In this document: piece after piece, positions 8,770 to 18,412 of the stretch
Layout of the letters: the number at the start of each line of letters is the position of its first letter
Numbering within the stretch: the first letter of the stretch is position 1
Origin: Enterobacter sichuanensis
GTDB taxonomy: Bacteria > Pseudomonadota > Gammaproteobacteria > Enterobacterales > Enterobacteriaceae
Direction of reading: 5' to 3'
Length of the DNA stretch: 64,000 nucleotides
Assembly: GCF_002939185.1 (NCBI RefSeq)
Contig: NZ_POVL01000001.1
Coordinates: 1 to 64,000, forward strand
Made by a program: the position numbers and the translations under genes
The notes under the pieces: model-generated
Told to the model about the DNA's origin: nothing
Seen by the model: only the letters and a program-made list of their open reading frames with translations
The model's database searches: none

Positions 8770-9423
8770 ATGGATATCATTTCTGTCGCCCTGAAACGCC
8801 ACTCCACTAAGGCGTTCGACCCAGCCAAAAAACTGACCGCTGAAGAAGCGGAAAAAATCAAAACCCTGCTGCAGTACAGCCCGTCCAGCACCAACTCCCA
8901 GCCGTGGCACTTTATTGTGGCCAGCACCGAGGAAGGAAAAGCGCGCGTGGCGAAATCTGCCGCGGGTACCTATGTGTTCAACGAACGCAAAATGCTCGAT
9001 GCTTCTCACGTGGTGGTGTTCTGCGCGAAAACCGCGATGGATGACGCCTGGCTGGAACGCGTTGTGGATCAGGAAGAGGCTGATGGTCGCTTTGCCACGC
9101 CGGAAGCGAAAGCAGCCAATAACAAAGGCCGTCACTACTTTGCCGATATGCACCGCGTGGATCTGAAAGATGACGACCAGTGGATGGCGAAACAGGTTTA
9201 CCTGAACGTCGGTAACTTCCTGCTGGGCGTGGCTGCGCTGGGCCTGGACGCGGTACCGATTGAAGGTTTCGACGCGGCGATCCTCGACGCAGAGTTTGGT
9301 CTGAAAGAAAAAGGCTTCACCAGCCTGGTGGTGGTGCCGGTTGGACACCACAGCGTGGAAGATTTCAACGCCACGCTGCCAAAATCTCGCCTGCCGCTGA
9401 GCACGATTGTGACAGAGTGCTAA
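8770..9423 (+). CDS. nfsB: Oxygen-insensitive NAD(P)H nitroreductase NfsB
   Basis: A 217-residue flavoprotein, the exact length of E. coli NfsB. FMN-contacting segments are recognisable: 'RHSTKAFD' at residues 10-17, '[12 protein letters not shown]' at about 38-49, 'PIEGFD' and 'KSRLPLSTI' at the C-terminus. It reduces nitrofurans, nitroaromatics and quinones with two electrons; loss contributes to nitrofurantoin resistance. The gene looks intact. A GGAG site precedes the ATG. Confidence 0.95.
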   Translation: MDIISVALKRHSTKAFDPAKKLTAEEAEKIKTLLQYSPSSTNSQPWHFIVASTEEGKARVAKSAAGTYVFNERKMLDASHVVVFCAKTAMDDAWLERVVDQEEADGRFATPEAKAANNKGRHYFADMHRVDLKDDDQWMAKQVYLNVGNFLLGVAALGLDAVPIEGFDAAILDAEFGLKEKGFTSLVVVPVGHHSVEDFNATLPKSRLPLSTIVTEC

Positions 9424-9428
9424 TTAAC

Positions 9429-9454
9429 ACGGGCCGCGCTATGCGGCCCGTTAC
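9429..9454. terminator. Bidirectional terminator-like hairpin after nfsB
   Basis: ACGGGCCGC, loop GCTAT, then GCGGCCCGT: a perfect 9-bp GC-rich stem followed by TTACGCTTT. It begins 6 nt after the nfsB stop and overlaps the stop codon of the convergent gene, so it can serve both. Confidence 0.75.
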
Positions 9455-10053
9455 GCTTTACTGATGACTAACCTGCGATGTGGATGGACATCGCGATCGT
9501 ATCCCCAGGCAAACGCAATCCAGCGCTCTTCCAGCTCGGCGTATGAACTCACCGGTGTTAAATGCCACTCTTCTCCTACCGTACCGTCCGCCACGCTTAT
9601 CCGATAATTCATGCTGAACGCCCAGTCGATCATGCGTAACCAAAACCGCTGACCGTCTCCGGTTTGCTCACTGTCAGACACAACAATGTCGTATTCGCTT
9701 AACACCCATTGAAAGAAGGATTGTGGTAATCCACTGATGACACGCTGATGGACAGCGCGCGGCGTACGCCAGACCATAACCTGTGTCGCTGCGCCGTGAG
9801 GAAACGTAATTTCTTTATGGAACGTTAACTTCACCGCATACGCGGTATAAGGTTTTCCATCGTCGGTGGTCACGAGACGGTATTCATCGCCGTAGCGCGA
9901 TTTTAACAGGCGATATCCCTCAGGCAGCATAAATCCGGGCAGATGAAAATCCACCGTGCCTCGCGCAAGAAACGCTTCAGTATGTTCGACGTTTCGGGAG
10001 ATAAGGCCTAATTTTTGGCTGAAATCTGCGGAATCAATCATCAGTGGCGACAT
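9451..10053 (-). CDS. Uncharacterised protein
   Basis: I do not recognise this 200-residue protein. The start at 10053 (MSPLMIDSADF) is chosen because GAGAAA lies upstream at a usable distance; an ATG four codons further in and a longer opening of 13 codons are alternatives. It has no signal peptide or membrane segment and is rich in aromatic residues ('RFWLRMIDWAFSMNYRI', 'RWIAFAWGYDRDVHPHRRLV'), compatible with a compact cytoplasmic domain. 'YRLLKSRYGDEYRLVTTDDGKPYTAYAVKL' resembles the edge of a beta sheet. It stands alone between nfsB and the XRE regulator. No function is proposed. Confidence 0.72.
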   Translation of the reverse strand: MSPLMIDSADFSQKLGLISRNVEHTEAFLARGTVDFHLPGFMLPEGYRLLKSRYGDEYRLVTTDDGKPYTAYAVKLTFHKEITFPHGAATQVMVWRTPRAVHQRVISGLPQSFFQWVLSEYDIVVSDSEQTGDGQRFWLRMIDWAFSMNYRISVADGTVGEEWHLTPVSSYAELEERWIAFAWGYDRDVHPHRRLVISKA

Positions 10054-10206
10054 GGGTGGTTTCTCATGGCGTGAGTATAGACGACTTAACACCTCATCGA
10101 AATGATGTCGATTCAGTCGATTGGTTTAAGTTAACCCCCACATTACACCGGTCTCCTCCACTCAGCAGATTCGGCTCTTATTCCCTGAAAGCCTCTCGCA
10201 AAAAAC

Positions 10207-11076
10207 TTATTTACCCTGCGCCGCCAGCCATTCCATTGCCCGCTCCCCCGCCTCATCCACCGGCAGATACACCAGCAGCCGTGACCCGTTTCGCGGCGCG
10301 GAGTACCAGTACATCTGCTGCAGCGTAAAGTCCCCCAGCTCCGGATGGGTAAACAACTTGAGCTGGTTCTCTACGCCGCGCACGTCGTTGCGCTGGTGCC
10401 ACAACGTTTTAAACTCCTCCGACACTGCAAAGAAGCGCGCCAGTTTGGCCTCCCACAGCGGATCGCCCCGGTGTTCGGCCATCGCCGCGCGGAAGTAGGA
10501 GACAAAGATGGGCAGCACATCGTCGCGTCTGCCAAGACGTGCGCGCCACGCCGGATGGGTGAGAAACAGGTAAATGCAGTTGCGGTCTTCCGGCGGAATG
10601 TCATTGAAATCGACGCCCATCAGATGTCCGAAGCTGTCATTCCACGCCACGATGTCGAAGTTCGGTTTCTGAATGCTGGCGGGTTTCGGCATCAGCGTAT
10701 CCAGCAGGCGGCGCGTGCCTTCACTGATACCCTCGCAACAGACCGCCTGCGGCGCTTCACCCGGCGGCAGCCCTGCCAGCACAAACAGGTGCCGGGCTTC
10801 GGTCGGGGTACACTGCAGCGCTTTTGCAATAGCGGCCATCACCGCGCTGGAGGGATTGACGTCCCGCCCCTGCTCCAGCCAGGTGTACCAGGTCACCCCC
10901 ACGTCCGCGAGCATTGCCACCTCTTCCCGGCGCAGACCCGGCGTACGGCGTCGACCGCTGCGCGGCAGGCCAAGACGCTGTGGATCGAGGCTTTCACGAC
11001 GGGCACGTAAAAATGCCCCCAGCTGTTTTCGGGTGTCATCCTGATGTGAGGCGACGGGTTCAGACATCAAGGCCAT
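10207..11076 (-). CDS. XRE-family regulator with MmyB-like ligand domain
   Basis: A 289-residue regulator. The N-terminal helix-turn-helix ('LGAFLRARRESL', then 'RRTPGLRREEVAMLADVGVTWYTWLEQGRDVNPSSAVMAAIAKAL') is the type found in MmyB-like regulators, followed by the PAS-like MmyB ligand domain ('FDIVAWNDSFGHLMG', 'NCIYLFLTHPAWRARL', 'FTHPELGDFTLQQMYWY'). Homologues often control short-chain dehydrogenases or drug exporters encoded beside them. Here the divergent neighbour is an MFS exporter and the space between holds several inverted repeats. The start at 11076 has a GGGGGA site; an ATG three codons inward is possible. Confidence 0.87.
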   Translation of the reverse strand: MALMSEPVASHQDDTRKQLGAFLRARRESLDPQRLGLPRSGRRRTPGLRREEVAMLADVGVTWYTWLEQGRDVNPSSAVMAAIAKALQCTPTEARHLFVLAGLPPGEAPQAVCCEGISEGTRRLLDTLMPKPASIQKPNFDIVAWNDSFGHLMGVDFNDIPPEDRNCIYLFLTHPAWRARLGRRDDVLPIFVSYFRAAMAEHRGDPLWEAKLARFFAVSEEFKTLWHQRNDVRGVENQLKLFTHPELGDFTLQQMYWYSAPRNGSRLLVYLPVDEAGERAMEWLAAQGK

Positions 11077-11089
11077 AAATCCCCCTGCA

Positions 11090-11160
11090 TGGTAGTGCCA
11101 ATACCAGTATAAGCAAGAACTGGTACCCGTTTATCAGATGGTTGATGCTACGACCATCTG
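11090..11160. promoter_or_regulatory. Cluster of inverted repeats between XRE regulator and MFS gene
   Basis: Three overlapping or adjacent dyads occur within 71 nt: TGGTA-N7-TACCA (11090-11106), TACCAGT-N10-ACTGGTA (11102-11125) and CAGATGGT-N10-ACCATCTG (11135-11160). The two larger dyads share a 10-nt spacer and a TGGT/ACCA core. They occupy the divergent promoter region, where a dimeric regulator would act on both genes. Confidence 0.6.
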
Positions 11161-11183
11161 TTGAATGACGCAATGGAGTTACC

Positions 11184-12620
11184 ATGAATACGTCAGTAGT
11201 TTCACCGGGTCGCGCTGGCCTGATATTGCTGTTAACCGGCCAGATGCTGCCGATGATAGATACCTCAATCACCAACGTGGCGCTGGACGCCATCACCCAT
11301 TCACTGCATGCGACCGCCACCGAGCTGGAGCTGATTGTCGCCCTCTACGGCGTGGCCTTTGCCGTTTGCCTCGCCCTCGGCAGCAAGCTCGGGGATAACT
11401 TTGGCCGCCGTCGCCTGTTTATGTGGGGCGTGGCAGGCTTTGGCCTGGCCTCGCTGCTGTGCGGGATGGCGGGGAATATTGAACAGCTGCTGGCAGCACG
11501 CATTGTTCAGGGCGCGGGGGCCGCGCTTATCATGCCGCAAATTCTTGCCACGCTGCACGTCACGCTGAAAGGCACCGCCCACGCCAAAGCTATCAGCCTG
11601 TTTGGCGGTATCGGCGGGATTGCGTTTATCGTCGGGCAGATGGGCGGCGGCTGGCTGGTGTCGGCGGATATCGCCGGGCTGGGCTGGCGTAACGCCTTTT
11701 TTATCAACGTCCCGATTTGTCTGGTGGTGCTGGCGCTGAGCCGCCGTTTCGTGCCGGAAACCCGTCGCGAGACGCCTTCGCGCATTGACTGGGCGGGCAC
11801 TGTCCTGCTGGCGATCATTCTCTGCTGCCTGCTGTTCCCGATGGCGCTTGGCCCCCAGTGGCACTGGTCCTGGCCGCTGAAGGCCGCACTGTTTGCCATT
11901 CTCCCGCTGGGCTATCTGATGGTATTGAATGCCCGTAAAAAGGAGCACGAGAATGCCCATCCGCTGATCCCGCCGCGCCTGCTTTCGCTTCGCAGCGTTC
12001 GCTTTGGCGTCCTGATTGCGATGCTCTTTTTCAGCGTCTGGTCCGGGTTTATGTTCTGTATGGCGCTCACCATGCAAACCGGTCTGGGGATGGCGCCGTG
12101 GCAATCGGGGAACAGCTTTATCGCCCTGGGCGTGACCTACTTTATTTCCGCGTGGTTCGCGCCGCGTCTGATTGCCCGCTACAGCACCAGCACCATTCTG
12201 CTGACGGGCCTGGCGATCCAGATTACCGGCCTGCTGGCGCTGATGGCGACGTTCCACCTGTGGGGCATGAATAACACCGCGCTGACGCTGGCGCCCGCCA
12301 CCGGTCTGGTGGGCTACGGGCAGGCGCTGATCGTAAACAGCTTCTACCGTATCGGGATGCGCGATATTCAGCCTGACGATGCGGGGGCGGCGAGCGCCAT
12401 TTTGAGCACGCTGCAGCAGGCCGCGCTGGGGCTGGGTCCGGCCATTTTTGGGGCGATTTTGCTGCACGCGCTGCAACACCATCACGGGGATTACACTCAG
12501 GCGATTAATGTCTTCCTGGCTGTGGAAACTGTCATGATGATCGTTCTGGGGCTGGCAACGTTACGTATGCGCCATCGCCTGTCTCTGCCCGTGGGGAAAA
12601 CCTGCCAGGCCACCAAATAA
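11184..12620 (+). CDS. DHA2-type MFS drug exporter
   Basis: A 478-residue protein with about 14 hydrophobic segments, the count of the DHA2 drug:proton antiporter family. MFS motif A appears as '[17 protein letters not shown]' near residues 70-86 and '[13 protein letters not shown]' in helix 1 matches the D1 motif of this family; '[13 protein letters not shown]' is the motif C-like region. The ATG at 11184 has GGAG upstream. The divergent XRE regulator and the inverted repeats between them suggest local, ligand-responsive control. The substrate cannot be inferred. Confidence 0.87.
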   Translation: MNTSVVSPGRAGLILLLTGQMLPMIDTSITNVALDAITHSLHATATELELIVALYGVAFAVCLALGSKLGDNFGRRRLFMWGVAGFGLASLLCGMAGNIEQLLAARIVQGAGAALIMPQILATLHVTLKGTAHAKAISLFGGIGGIAFIVGQMGGGWLVSADIAGLGWRNAFFINVPICLVVLALSRRFVPETRRETPSRIDWAGTVLLAIILCCLLFPMALGPQWHWSWPLKAALFAILPLGYLMVLNARKKEHENAHPLIPPRLLSLRSVRFGVLIAMLFFSVWSGFMFCMALTMQTGLGMAPWQSGNSFIALGVTYFISAWFAPRLIARYSTSTILLTGLAIQITGLLALMATFHLWGMNNTALTLAPATGLVGYGQALIVNSFYRIGMRDIQPDDAGAASAILSTLQQAALGLGPAIFGAILLHALQHHHGDYTQAINVFLAVETVMMIVLGLATLRMRHRLSLPVGKTCQATK

Positions 12621-12684
12621 GCCGCGAATTTGCATAATAGATCCGCAGCCGCCATTATGGGGCTGCATCAATACAGGAGACGTT

Positions 12685-13929
12685 ATGCAGGAATTAATTG
12701 CTCAGGTAGAAGAGTTAGGGATCGAAATTACCCCCACCACATCATTAGTCATCATCTTTGGTATTATTTTTCTTACCGCCATTATCATTCATTTTATTCT
12801 GCACAAAGTTGTCTTGCGGGCCTTTGAGAAGCGTGCGCAGGCCAGCAGCCATTTGTGGCTGCAGATCATCACCCAGAATAAATTATTTCACCGTCTGGCC
12901 TTTACCCTTCAGGGGATAATCGTTAACGTCCAGGCGGTACTGTGGCTGCAAAAAGGCAGCGAAGCGGCGGAAATATTAACCACCTGCGCAAAGCTGTGGA
13001 TGATGGTGTATGCCCTCCTCGCCTTCTTCTCGCTGCTGGACGTGATTTTCAATCTGTCGCAGAAAATGGCCACCGCGTCGCAGCTGCCGCTGAAGGGGAT
13101 CTTCCAGGGCATCAAGCTGGTGAGCGCCATTCTGGTGGGGATCTTAATTATCTCCCTGCTCATCGGTCAGTCTCCGGCGATTCTGATCAGCGGTCTGGGG
13201 GCCATGGCGGCGGTATTAATGCTGGTGTTTAAGGACCCTATCCTGGGTCTGGTGGCGGGTATTCAGCTCTCGGCCAACGACATGCTCAAGCTCGGCGACT
13301 GGCTGGAGATGCCGAAATACGGCGCCAACGGCACGGTGACGGACATCGGGCTGACCACCGTTAAGGTGCGCAACTTCGATAATACGATTACGACCATTCC
13401 GACGTGGGCGCTGGTTTCCGACGCCTTTATCAACTGGAGCGGCATGTCCGCCTCCGGTGGGCGACGCATTAAGCGCAGCCTGAATATTGATACCACCAGC
13501 ATTCATTTTCTCGACGAGCAGGAACAGCAGAAACTTATTCAGGCGAAGCTGCTGAAGCCCTATCTGGCCGCGCGTCATGAGGAGATTAACCTGTGGAATC
13601 AGCAGAACGGTGAAGGGGAATCGATATTAAACCTGCGCAAGATGACCAATATCGGCACCTTCCGCGCTTACCTGAATGAATATCTGCGCAACCACCCACG
13701 GATTCGCAAAGATATGACATTAATGGTGCGCCAGCTCGCGCCGGATGCTAACGGCCTGCCGATTGAAATATATGCCTTCACCAATACGGTGGTCTGGGCA
13801 GAATATGAAGAGATTCAGGCCGACATCTTCGACCATATTTTCGCGGTAGTGGATGAATTTGGTCTGCGTATACACCAGTCACCGACCGGGAACGATATTC
13901 GCTCGCTGGCAGGCGCTGTCGCCAGATAA
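12685..13929 (+). CDS. ybdG: Miniconductance mechanosensitive channel YbdG (MscM)
   Basis: A 414-residue inner membrane channel, one residue from the E. coli length. Five hydrophobic segments precede the MscS-like pore and beta domain: '[44 protein letters not shown]' at about residues 162-205 is the pore helix and start of the cytoplasmic vestibule, and '[23 protein letters not shown]' is the conserved beta-domain stretch. It opens on hypo-osmotic shock. An AGGAGACGTT site precedes the ATG. Its stop abuts the stop of the convergent LacI gene with no intervening base. Confidence 0.95.
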   Translation: MQELIAQVEELGIEITPTTSLVIIFGIIFLTAIIIHFILHKVVLRAFEKRAQASSHLWLQIITQNKLFHRLAFTLQGIIVNVQAVLWLQKGSEAAEILTTCAKLWMMVYALLAFFSLLDVIFNLSQKMATASQLPLKGIFQGIKLVSAILVGILIISLLIGQSPAILISGLGAMAAVLMLVFKDPILGLVAGIQLSANDMLKLGDWLEMPKYGANGTVTDIGLTTVKVRNFDNTITTIPTWALVSDAFINWSGMSASGGRRIKRSLNIDTTSIHFLDEQEQQKLIQAKLLKPYLAARHEEINLWNQQNGEGESILNLRKMTNIGTFRAYLNEYLRNHPRIRKDMTLMVRQLAPDANGLPIEIYAFTNTVVWAEYEEIQADIFDHIFAVVDEFGLRIHQSPTGNDIRSLAGAVAR

Positions 13930-14901
13930 TCAGGTGCTGGCGCGGGAAATAAAGCGCCAGTCCATCATCACTCTTTCCGTGGGCGCATCCGGGTTGTCGA
14001 TCTTATTTAAGAGCAGATCGACCGCCTTGCGCCCGATATTGCGCGACGGCTGTTCGATGGTCGTCAGCGAAATCATGTCCGCCAGCTCAGTGCCATCAAA
14101 ACCGACGACTGCAATATCCTCCGGCACGCGCAGCCCCGCCTGCTGAATAGCGCGCAAGGCCCCTGCCGCCAGGGTGTCGGAAACGGCAAATACCGCGTCC
14201 GGCGGATTTTCCTTCAGCAGATTTTGCATGGCGGCCATTCCGGCGCGGGAGCTGAGATCGCTTGCGTACTCAACCGCCTGATACGCCAGGTCTTTAAGGT
14301 GGATCACGCTCTTGTAGCCGCGCTCGCGCAGCCGGGCGTATTTATAGCTGAGGTCGTGGTTGATCATGGCAATGCGCTTGCGGCCACCTTCAGCAAGCTG
14401 GCTGACGGCGTGCTGCGACGCATCGACGTCGTTAATCCCCACGCAGGAAACCGTCCCGGCATCGGCGTATTCGGCGCACTGCACCCAGGGGGCAGAACCT
14501 ATCAGCGCGGCCAGTTCCGGCAGCTTCGAAAAGGCGTCCATAGTGATAATGCCGTCGACGATTTTGCCGGAAAGCAGGCTCAAGCCCGAGCGGGAGCGTT
14601 CGATATCAGAGCCAGAGTTGCAGAGCAGAATGCGGTAGCCGTTTTTCTCGGCCTCTTCTTCGATGCCTTTCACCACCTCGGCGCAGAACGGGTTGGCAAT
14701 GTTCGAGACCATCACCAGGATCATATAGCTGCGGGCCGTGCGCAGCTGGCGCGCCAGCAGATTGGGCTGGTAGTTACTCTCTTTAATCGCCTGCAGGACG
14801 CGATCGCGGTTTTTTGCTTTCACGGTATCGCTGTTGTTGAGCACCCGGGAAACCGTCGCCACGGAGACCCCGGCCAGCTGAGCGATTTTCTGAATTGACA
14901 T
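13930..14901 (-). CDS. LacI-family repressor of the adjacent sugar cluster
   Basis: A 323-residue LacI/GalR regulator: helix-turn-helix 'IAQLAGVSVATVSRVLNNSDTVKAKNRDRVLQAI' at about residues 6-39, hinge 'NLLARQLRT', then a periplasmic-binding-protein-like sensor ('GIITMDAF', 'VVGFDGTELADMISLTTIEQP'). It is the last gene, after permease, isomerase and dehydrogenase, 75 nt downstream on the same strand. Two identical LacI-type palindromes in front of the permease are its most likely operators. The inducer is unknown. Confidence 0.9.
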   Translation of the reverse strand: MSIQKIAQLAGVSVATVSRVLNNSDTVKAKNRDRVLQAIKESNYQPNLLARQLRTARSYMILVMVSNIANPFCAEVVKGIEEEAEKNGYRILLCNSGSDIERSRSGLSLLSGKIVDGIITMDAFSKLPELAALIGSAPWVQCAEYADAGTVSCVGINDVDASQHAVSQLAEGGRKRIAMINHDLSYKYARLRERGYKSVIHLKDLAYQAVEYASDLSSRAGMAAMQNLLKENPPDAVFAVSDTLAAGALRAIQQAGLRVPEDIAVVGFDGTELADMISLTTIEQPSRNIGRKAVDLLLNKIDNPDAPTERVMMDWRFISRAST

Positions 14902-14976
14902 AGCGACGACACATCCTGCGGTTAGCGTTTTGTGCAGGCTACCATAAATTTGTTGCCCGGCGAACCGGGCAACGCG

Positions 14977-16119
14977 TCATTGCGCCACGCGAACCCAGCG
15001 CTGTTGCTGGTGGCTTTTTACTATTGCATCAATGATATACATCACGTTCGCGCCATCATGGAAGGTGGCAAACGCAGGCCGTTCCGGCATTGCGCCCGTC
15101 TGCACGGCACGGTAGAACTGCGCCATCATGTTTTTGAAGGCATCCGGCCAGCCTTCAATATGCCCGCCGGGGAAATGGGCGCTGTCGGCCACATCAGGGT
15201 TCATCAGGCTCGGATCGTCGCTGAGCGTCTGGTTTGCCTGTGCGCGATGGCCGATCCACAGCTGCTGAGGGCTCTCCTGATCCCACGCCACCGACCGCTC
15301 GCTGCCGTTGATCTCAAACGTCAGGCGGTTTTTGCGCCCGGCGCTCACCTGCGAGACGCTAAAGCTGCCCTTGCTGCCGTCGTCAAAGCGGAACAGCACC
15401 GATCCGAAGTCTTCGGTGGTGACCGGCTTGTCCTCATAGCGGGCGTGCTCCTCGTGCACGAAGGTCTGATTTCCGGCCACGCTAGCCTTGCGCGTCGGCC
15501 AGACGATAGCGAGGTCGGCCATCACCTCGGTGATGCGGCGGCCGGTGACAAACTGCACCGTGTCGCACCAGTGGGAGCCGATATCCGCCACCGCGCGCGA
15601 CGCCCCGCCCAGCGCGGCATCCACCCGCCAGTTGTAGTCGGTTTCGAGCAGCATCCAGTCCTGCAGATAGCTGCCGTGCGCGGCAAATACCCGTCCGACG
15701 CTGCCCGCGCGTAGCATGCTCGCGGCCTGTCGCACCATCGCAAACTGGCGATAGACAAAGCTGACGCCGTGTACCACACCCGCCTGCTCTGCCAGCACCA
15801 CCAGTTCGCGGGCCTCGTCCGGGGTCATGCACAGCGGCTTCTCGGAAAAGACGTGCTTTCCCGCGCGCAGGATCTGGCGGTTAATCTCTGCGTGCAGGTG
15901 ATTTGGCGTGCAGTTGTGCACCACGTGCAGATCGGGATGTGCGAGTAACGCATCCACGCTGCCGTAGGCGTGCGGGACGTTAAGCCGACGCGCTTTTTCC
16001 TGCGCCTGCGCCAGCGAGCTGTCGCACAGCGCGACGACCTGCACAAAACCCAGGCGCCTGAGCGCCTCGATATGCGCCGGGCCGATAAACCCGCTGCCGA
16101 TAATGCCGACGTTAATCAT
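14977..16119 (-). CDS. Gfo/Idh/MocA-family oxidoreductase
   Basis: A 380-residue NAD(P)-dependent dehydrogenase. The start at 16119 (MINVGIIGSGFIG) sits behind a strong GGAGG site; a 33-codon upstream extension would run into the preceding gene. The Rossmann loop is GSGFIG at residues 7-12, and 'EKPLCMTPDEA' at about 94-104 carries the family EKP motif with the catalytic lysine. 'ADIGSHWCDTVQFVTG' contains the usual D-x-G-x-H active-site set. Such enzymes oxidise sugars, inositols or their lactones. The start overlaps the end of the isomerase gene by 8 nt. Confidence 0.88.
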   Translation of the reverse strand: MINVGIIGSGFIGPAHIEALRRLGFVQVVALCDSSLAQAQEKARRLNVPHAYGSVDALLAHPDLHVVHNCTPNHLHAEINRQILRAGKHVFSEKPLCMTPDEARELVVLAEQAGVVHGVSFVYRQFAMVRQAASMLRAGSVGRVFAAHGSYLQDWMLLETDYNWRVDAALGGASRAVADIGSHWCDTVQFVTGRRITEVMADLAIVWPTRKASVAGNQTFVHEEHARYEDKPVTTEDFGSVLFRFDDGSKGSFSVSQVSAGRKNRLTFEINGSERSVAWDQESPQQLWIGHRAQANQTLSDDPSLMNPDVADSAHFPGGHIEGWPDAFKNMMAQFYRAVQTGAMPERPAFATFHDGANVMYIIDAIVKSHQQQRWVRVAQ

Positions 16120-17137
16120 GGCTGCCTCCTGCCGCGAAATCGTCAAACGCGCGCCCGGAGACCGGGATAATGTGGCGGCGGATAAACTCGCTGCCTTCGC
16201 GGGCACCGGTATCGCCATCTTTCAGGCAGCACTCCCACTCCAGTACCGCCCAGCCGTCGTAGTCGTACTGCGTCAGTTTGCTGAAAATGCCCCTGAAGTC
16301 GATCTGCCCGTCGCCCAGCGAACGGAAGCGGCCGGCACGGTTGATCCACGGCTGATAGCCGCCATACACCCCGCTCCGCGCGCTGGCGCGGTATTCGGCA
16401 TCCTTCACGTGGAATGCTTTGATGCGCGCGTGATAGATGTCGATAAAAGCCAGGTAGTCCATCTGCTGCAGCAGCATATGGCTCGGGTCGTAGAGAATGT
16501 TGCAGCGCGGGTGGTTATCCACCAGCGCCAGAAAACGCTCAAACGTCACCCCGTCGTGCAGGTCTTCCCCCGGATGCAGCTCAAAACAGACGTCTACGCC
16601 CTGTTCATCGAAGGTATCCAGAATCGGTCGCCAGCGGGCTGCCAGCGCCGCGAACGCCTCCTGGAAACGCTGCTCGTTATGCGGCGGCCACGGGTAAAAA
16701 AACGGCCAGGCCAGCGAGCCGGAGAACGTTGCGTGCGCTTTCAGACCCAGTCTGGCGGAGGCGATCGCCGCCTGCTTCAGTTTCTCCGTGGCCCACGCCC
16801 GGCGGGCCGCATCGTTACCGCGCACGGACGCGGGCGCGAAATGGTCAAACGCGTCGTTGTAAGCCGGGTTAACCGCCACAAGCTGCCCTTCAAGATGGGT
16901 CGATAGCTCGCTGATGACAAGCCCGTGTGCGGCCAGCTTAGCGGTGACGTCATCGCAGTAGGCCTGGCTCTCTGCGGCTTTCTCTACATCAAAAATGTGC
17001 GGATGATTGCAGGGGATCTGCACCGCTTTATAGCCCTTATCTGCCGCCCACCCTGCCAGGCCGTCGAGCGAGTTAAACGGGGCCTCTTCGCCAATAAACT
17101 GCGACAGAAAAATACCGGGTCCTTTCATCGTCCTCAT
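16112..17137 (-). CDS. Sugar phosphate isomerase/epimerase (xylose isomerase-like TIM barrel)
   Basis: A 341-residue TIM-barrel protein of the AP_endonuc_2/xylose isomerase-like group. Metal-ligand-rich segments are visible: 'FELHPGEDLHDG' (E and H), 'NILYDPSHML' (D and H), 'KAFHVKDAEY' (H and D) and 'VLEWECCLKD' (E). Family members isomerise or epimerise keto-sugars or inosose derivatives. A GGAGG site is close before the ATG at 17137; an ATG three codons inward is also possible. It is translationally coupled with the dehydrogenase gene, pointing to a two-step oxidation/isomerisation route. Confidence 0.86.
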   Translation of the reverse strand: MRTMKGPGIFLSQFIGEEAPFNSLDGLAGWAADKGYKAVQIPCNHPHIFDVEKAAESQAYCDDVTAKLAAHGLVISELSTHLEGQLVAVNPAYNDAFDHFAPASVRGNDAARRAWATEKLKQAAIASARLGLKAHATFSGSLAWPFFYPWPPHNEQRFQEAFAALAARWRPILDTFDEQGVDVCFELHPGEDLHDGVTFERFLALVDNHPRCNILYDPSHMLLQQMDYLAFIDIYHARIKAFHVKDAEYRASARSGVYGGYQPWINRAGRFRSLGDGQIDFRGIFSKLTQYDYDGWAVLEWECCLKDGDTGAREGSEFIRRHIIPVSGRAFDDFAAGGSHD

Positions 17138-17152
17138 ACCACCTCCAGAACG

Positions 17153-18391
17153 TTACGCCTTGTCATCGTCATAGCTGAACGTGAGAAGGAAAATAAGCGC
17201 GATCGCCGCGGCGGCCACCGCCGGGATCCACCAGAATGTCACCCACGCCTGCGGCACGGTATGACCCGCCACCAGGCGGTTGTAGAGCGCCCCGGAAATC
17301 TGCGAGCCGAGCAGCATCCCGATACCGTAGGTGAACATCACAATCATGCTCTGCGCCTGGCCTTTTACTTTTTCGCCCGCCACGCGGTCGGTGTAGATAA
17401 AGCCCACCACAAAGAAGAAGTCATAGCACACGCCGTGCAGCAGAATGCCAATGTACAGCAGGAAACGTCCCTCTTCGCTCACGCCGAGGGCAAACATGGC
17501 GTAACGCACGAACCACGCCAGCATGCCGATCAGCAGCATAACTTTCACGCCCAGGCGGCGGAACAGCAGCGGGATCACCAGCATGAAGACGATCTCCGAC
17601 ATCTGCCCGAACGACATCGCAGTGCTGACATCAGCAATCCCTGCGTCTGCCAGATAAGACGCGGTATAGGCGTAGTAGGTACCGAGCGGCACAGAAATCA
17701 GCATCGCGCAGACGGAAAAGACGAAGAAGTGACGGGTTTTAAGCAGCGCGAAGGCATCCGCGCAGAACAGATCGCGCACCTTAACCGGCAGCCCTTTAGC
17801 GGGGGCTGGCGTGTGCGGCAACGTCAGGCTATAGAGGGCCAGCAGCACGGAGCTGGCCGCCGCCACCTGGAAGATGGTGACGCTTGCCGCCACACCGGTA
17901 ACGCCAATAAATATCCCCGCCGCAATCCAGCCGATCGTGCCGAATACGCGAACCACCGGGAAGGTTTTATCGACGTTTGCCAGGCTGTGAAACGCAATGT
18001 TGTTGGTCAGCGCAAGGGTTGGCATGTAGCAGAGCGTGTAGCCAAACAGCAGGCCGATCAGCAGCGCACCGTTTTCAGCAATCAGCGCGCCCGGCACAAA
18101 CCACAAGATCGCCGCCCCGGCGAGATGCATCACCGCCATGACCTTTTGCGAGGCAAAGAAGCGATCCACCAGCATGCCAAGCACAAACGGCGACAGAATA
18201 GAGGCGATTGGCCCGGCAGAGAACGCATCACCAATCAGCAAAGACATGTTGTGCTGGGTCATCACCAGACCCAGCGTGACCGACCAGCTGCCCCAGATAA
18301 AAAACTGCAGAAACATCATCAGCGACAGCCGCGGCACCAGCAGCCGGTGCTGCGCTATCGCCTTTCCACTACTTTCAGTTGTTGACACCAT
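17153..18391 (-). CDS. MFS sugar/nucleoside permease (NHS-like)
   Basis: A 412-residue, twelve-helix transporter related to the nucleoside:proton symporter (NupG/XapB) branch, recognised by 'LSLMMFLQFFIWGSWSVTLGLVM' in helix 1, 'SPFVLGMLVDRFFASQKVM' and 'HGVCYDFFFVVGFIYTDRVA'. The ATG at 18391 follows a GAGGGTGGGG site; a TTG six codons earlier is less likely. It is the first gene of the operon ending in the LacI gene, and two palindromic operators lie just upstream. With a dehydrogenase and an isomerase downstream, a sugar, inositol or glycoside is a more likely substrate than a nucleoside. Confidence 0.85.
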   Translation of the reverse strand: MVSTTESSGKAIAQHRLLVPRLSLMMFLQFFIWGSWSVTLGLVMTQHNMSLLIGDAFSAGPIASILSPFVLGMLVDRFFASQKVMAVMHLAGAAILWFVPGALIAENGALLIGLLFGYTLCYMPTLALTNNIAFHSLANVDKTFPVVRVFGTIGWIAAGIFIGVTGVAASVTIFQVAAASSVLLALYSLTLPHTPAPAKGLPVKVRDLFCADAFALLKTRHFFVFSVCAMLISVPLGTYYAYTASYLADAGIADVSTAMSFGQMSEIVFMLVIPLLFRRLGVKVMLLIGMLAWFVRYAMFALGVSEEGRFLLYIGILLHGVCYDFFFVVGFIYTDRVAGEKVKGQAQSMIVMFTYGIGMLLGSQISGALYNRLVAGHTVPQAWVTFWWIPAVAAAAIALIFLLTFSYDDDKA

Positions 18392-18412
18392 GACGAGCCC
18401 CACCCTCAAAAA

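Noticed and set aside
11301-12485. 394-codon minus-strand opening
   Set aside because: Antisense to the DHA2 transporter; no recognisable features.
16925-18385. 486-codon plus-strand opening
   Set aside because: Antisense to the MFS permease gene; the product is His/Arg/Gln-rich shadow sequence.
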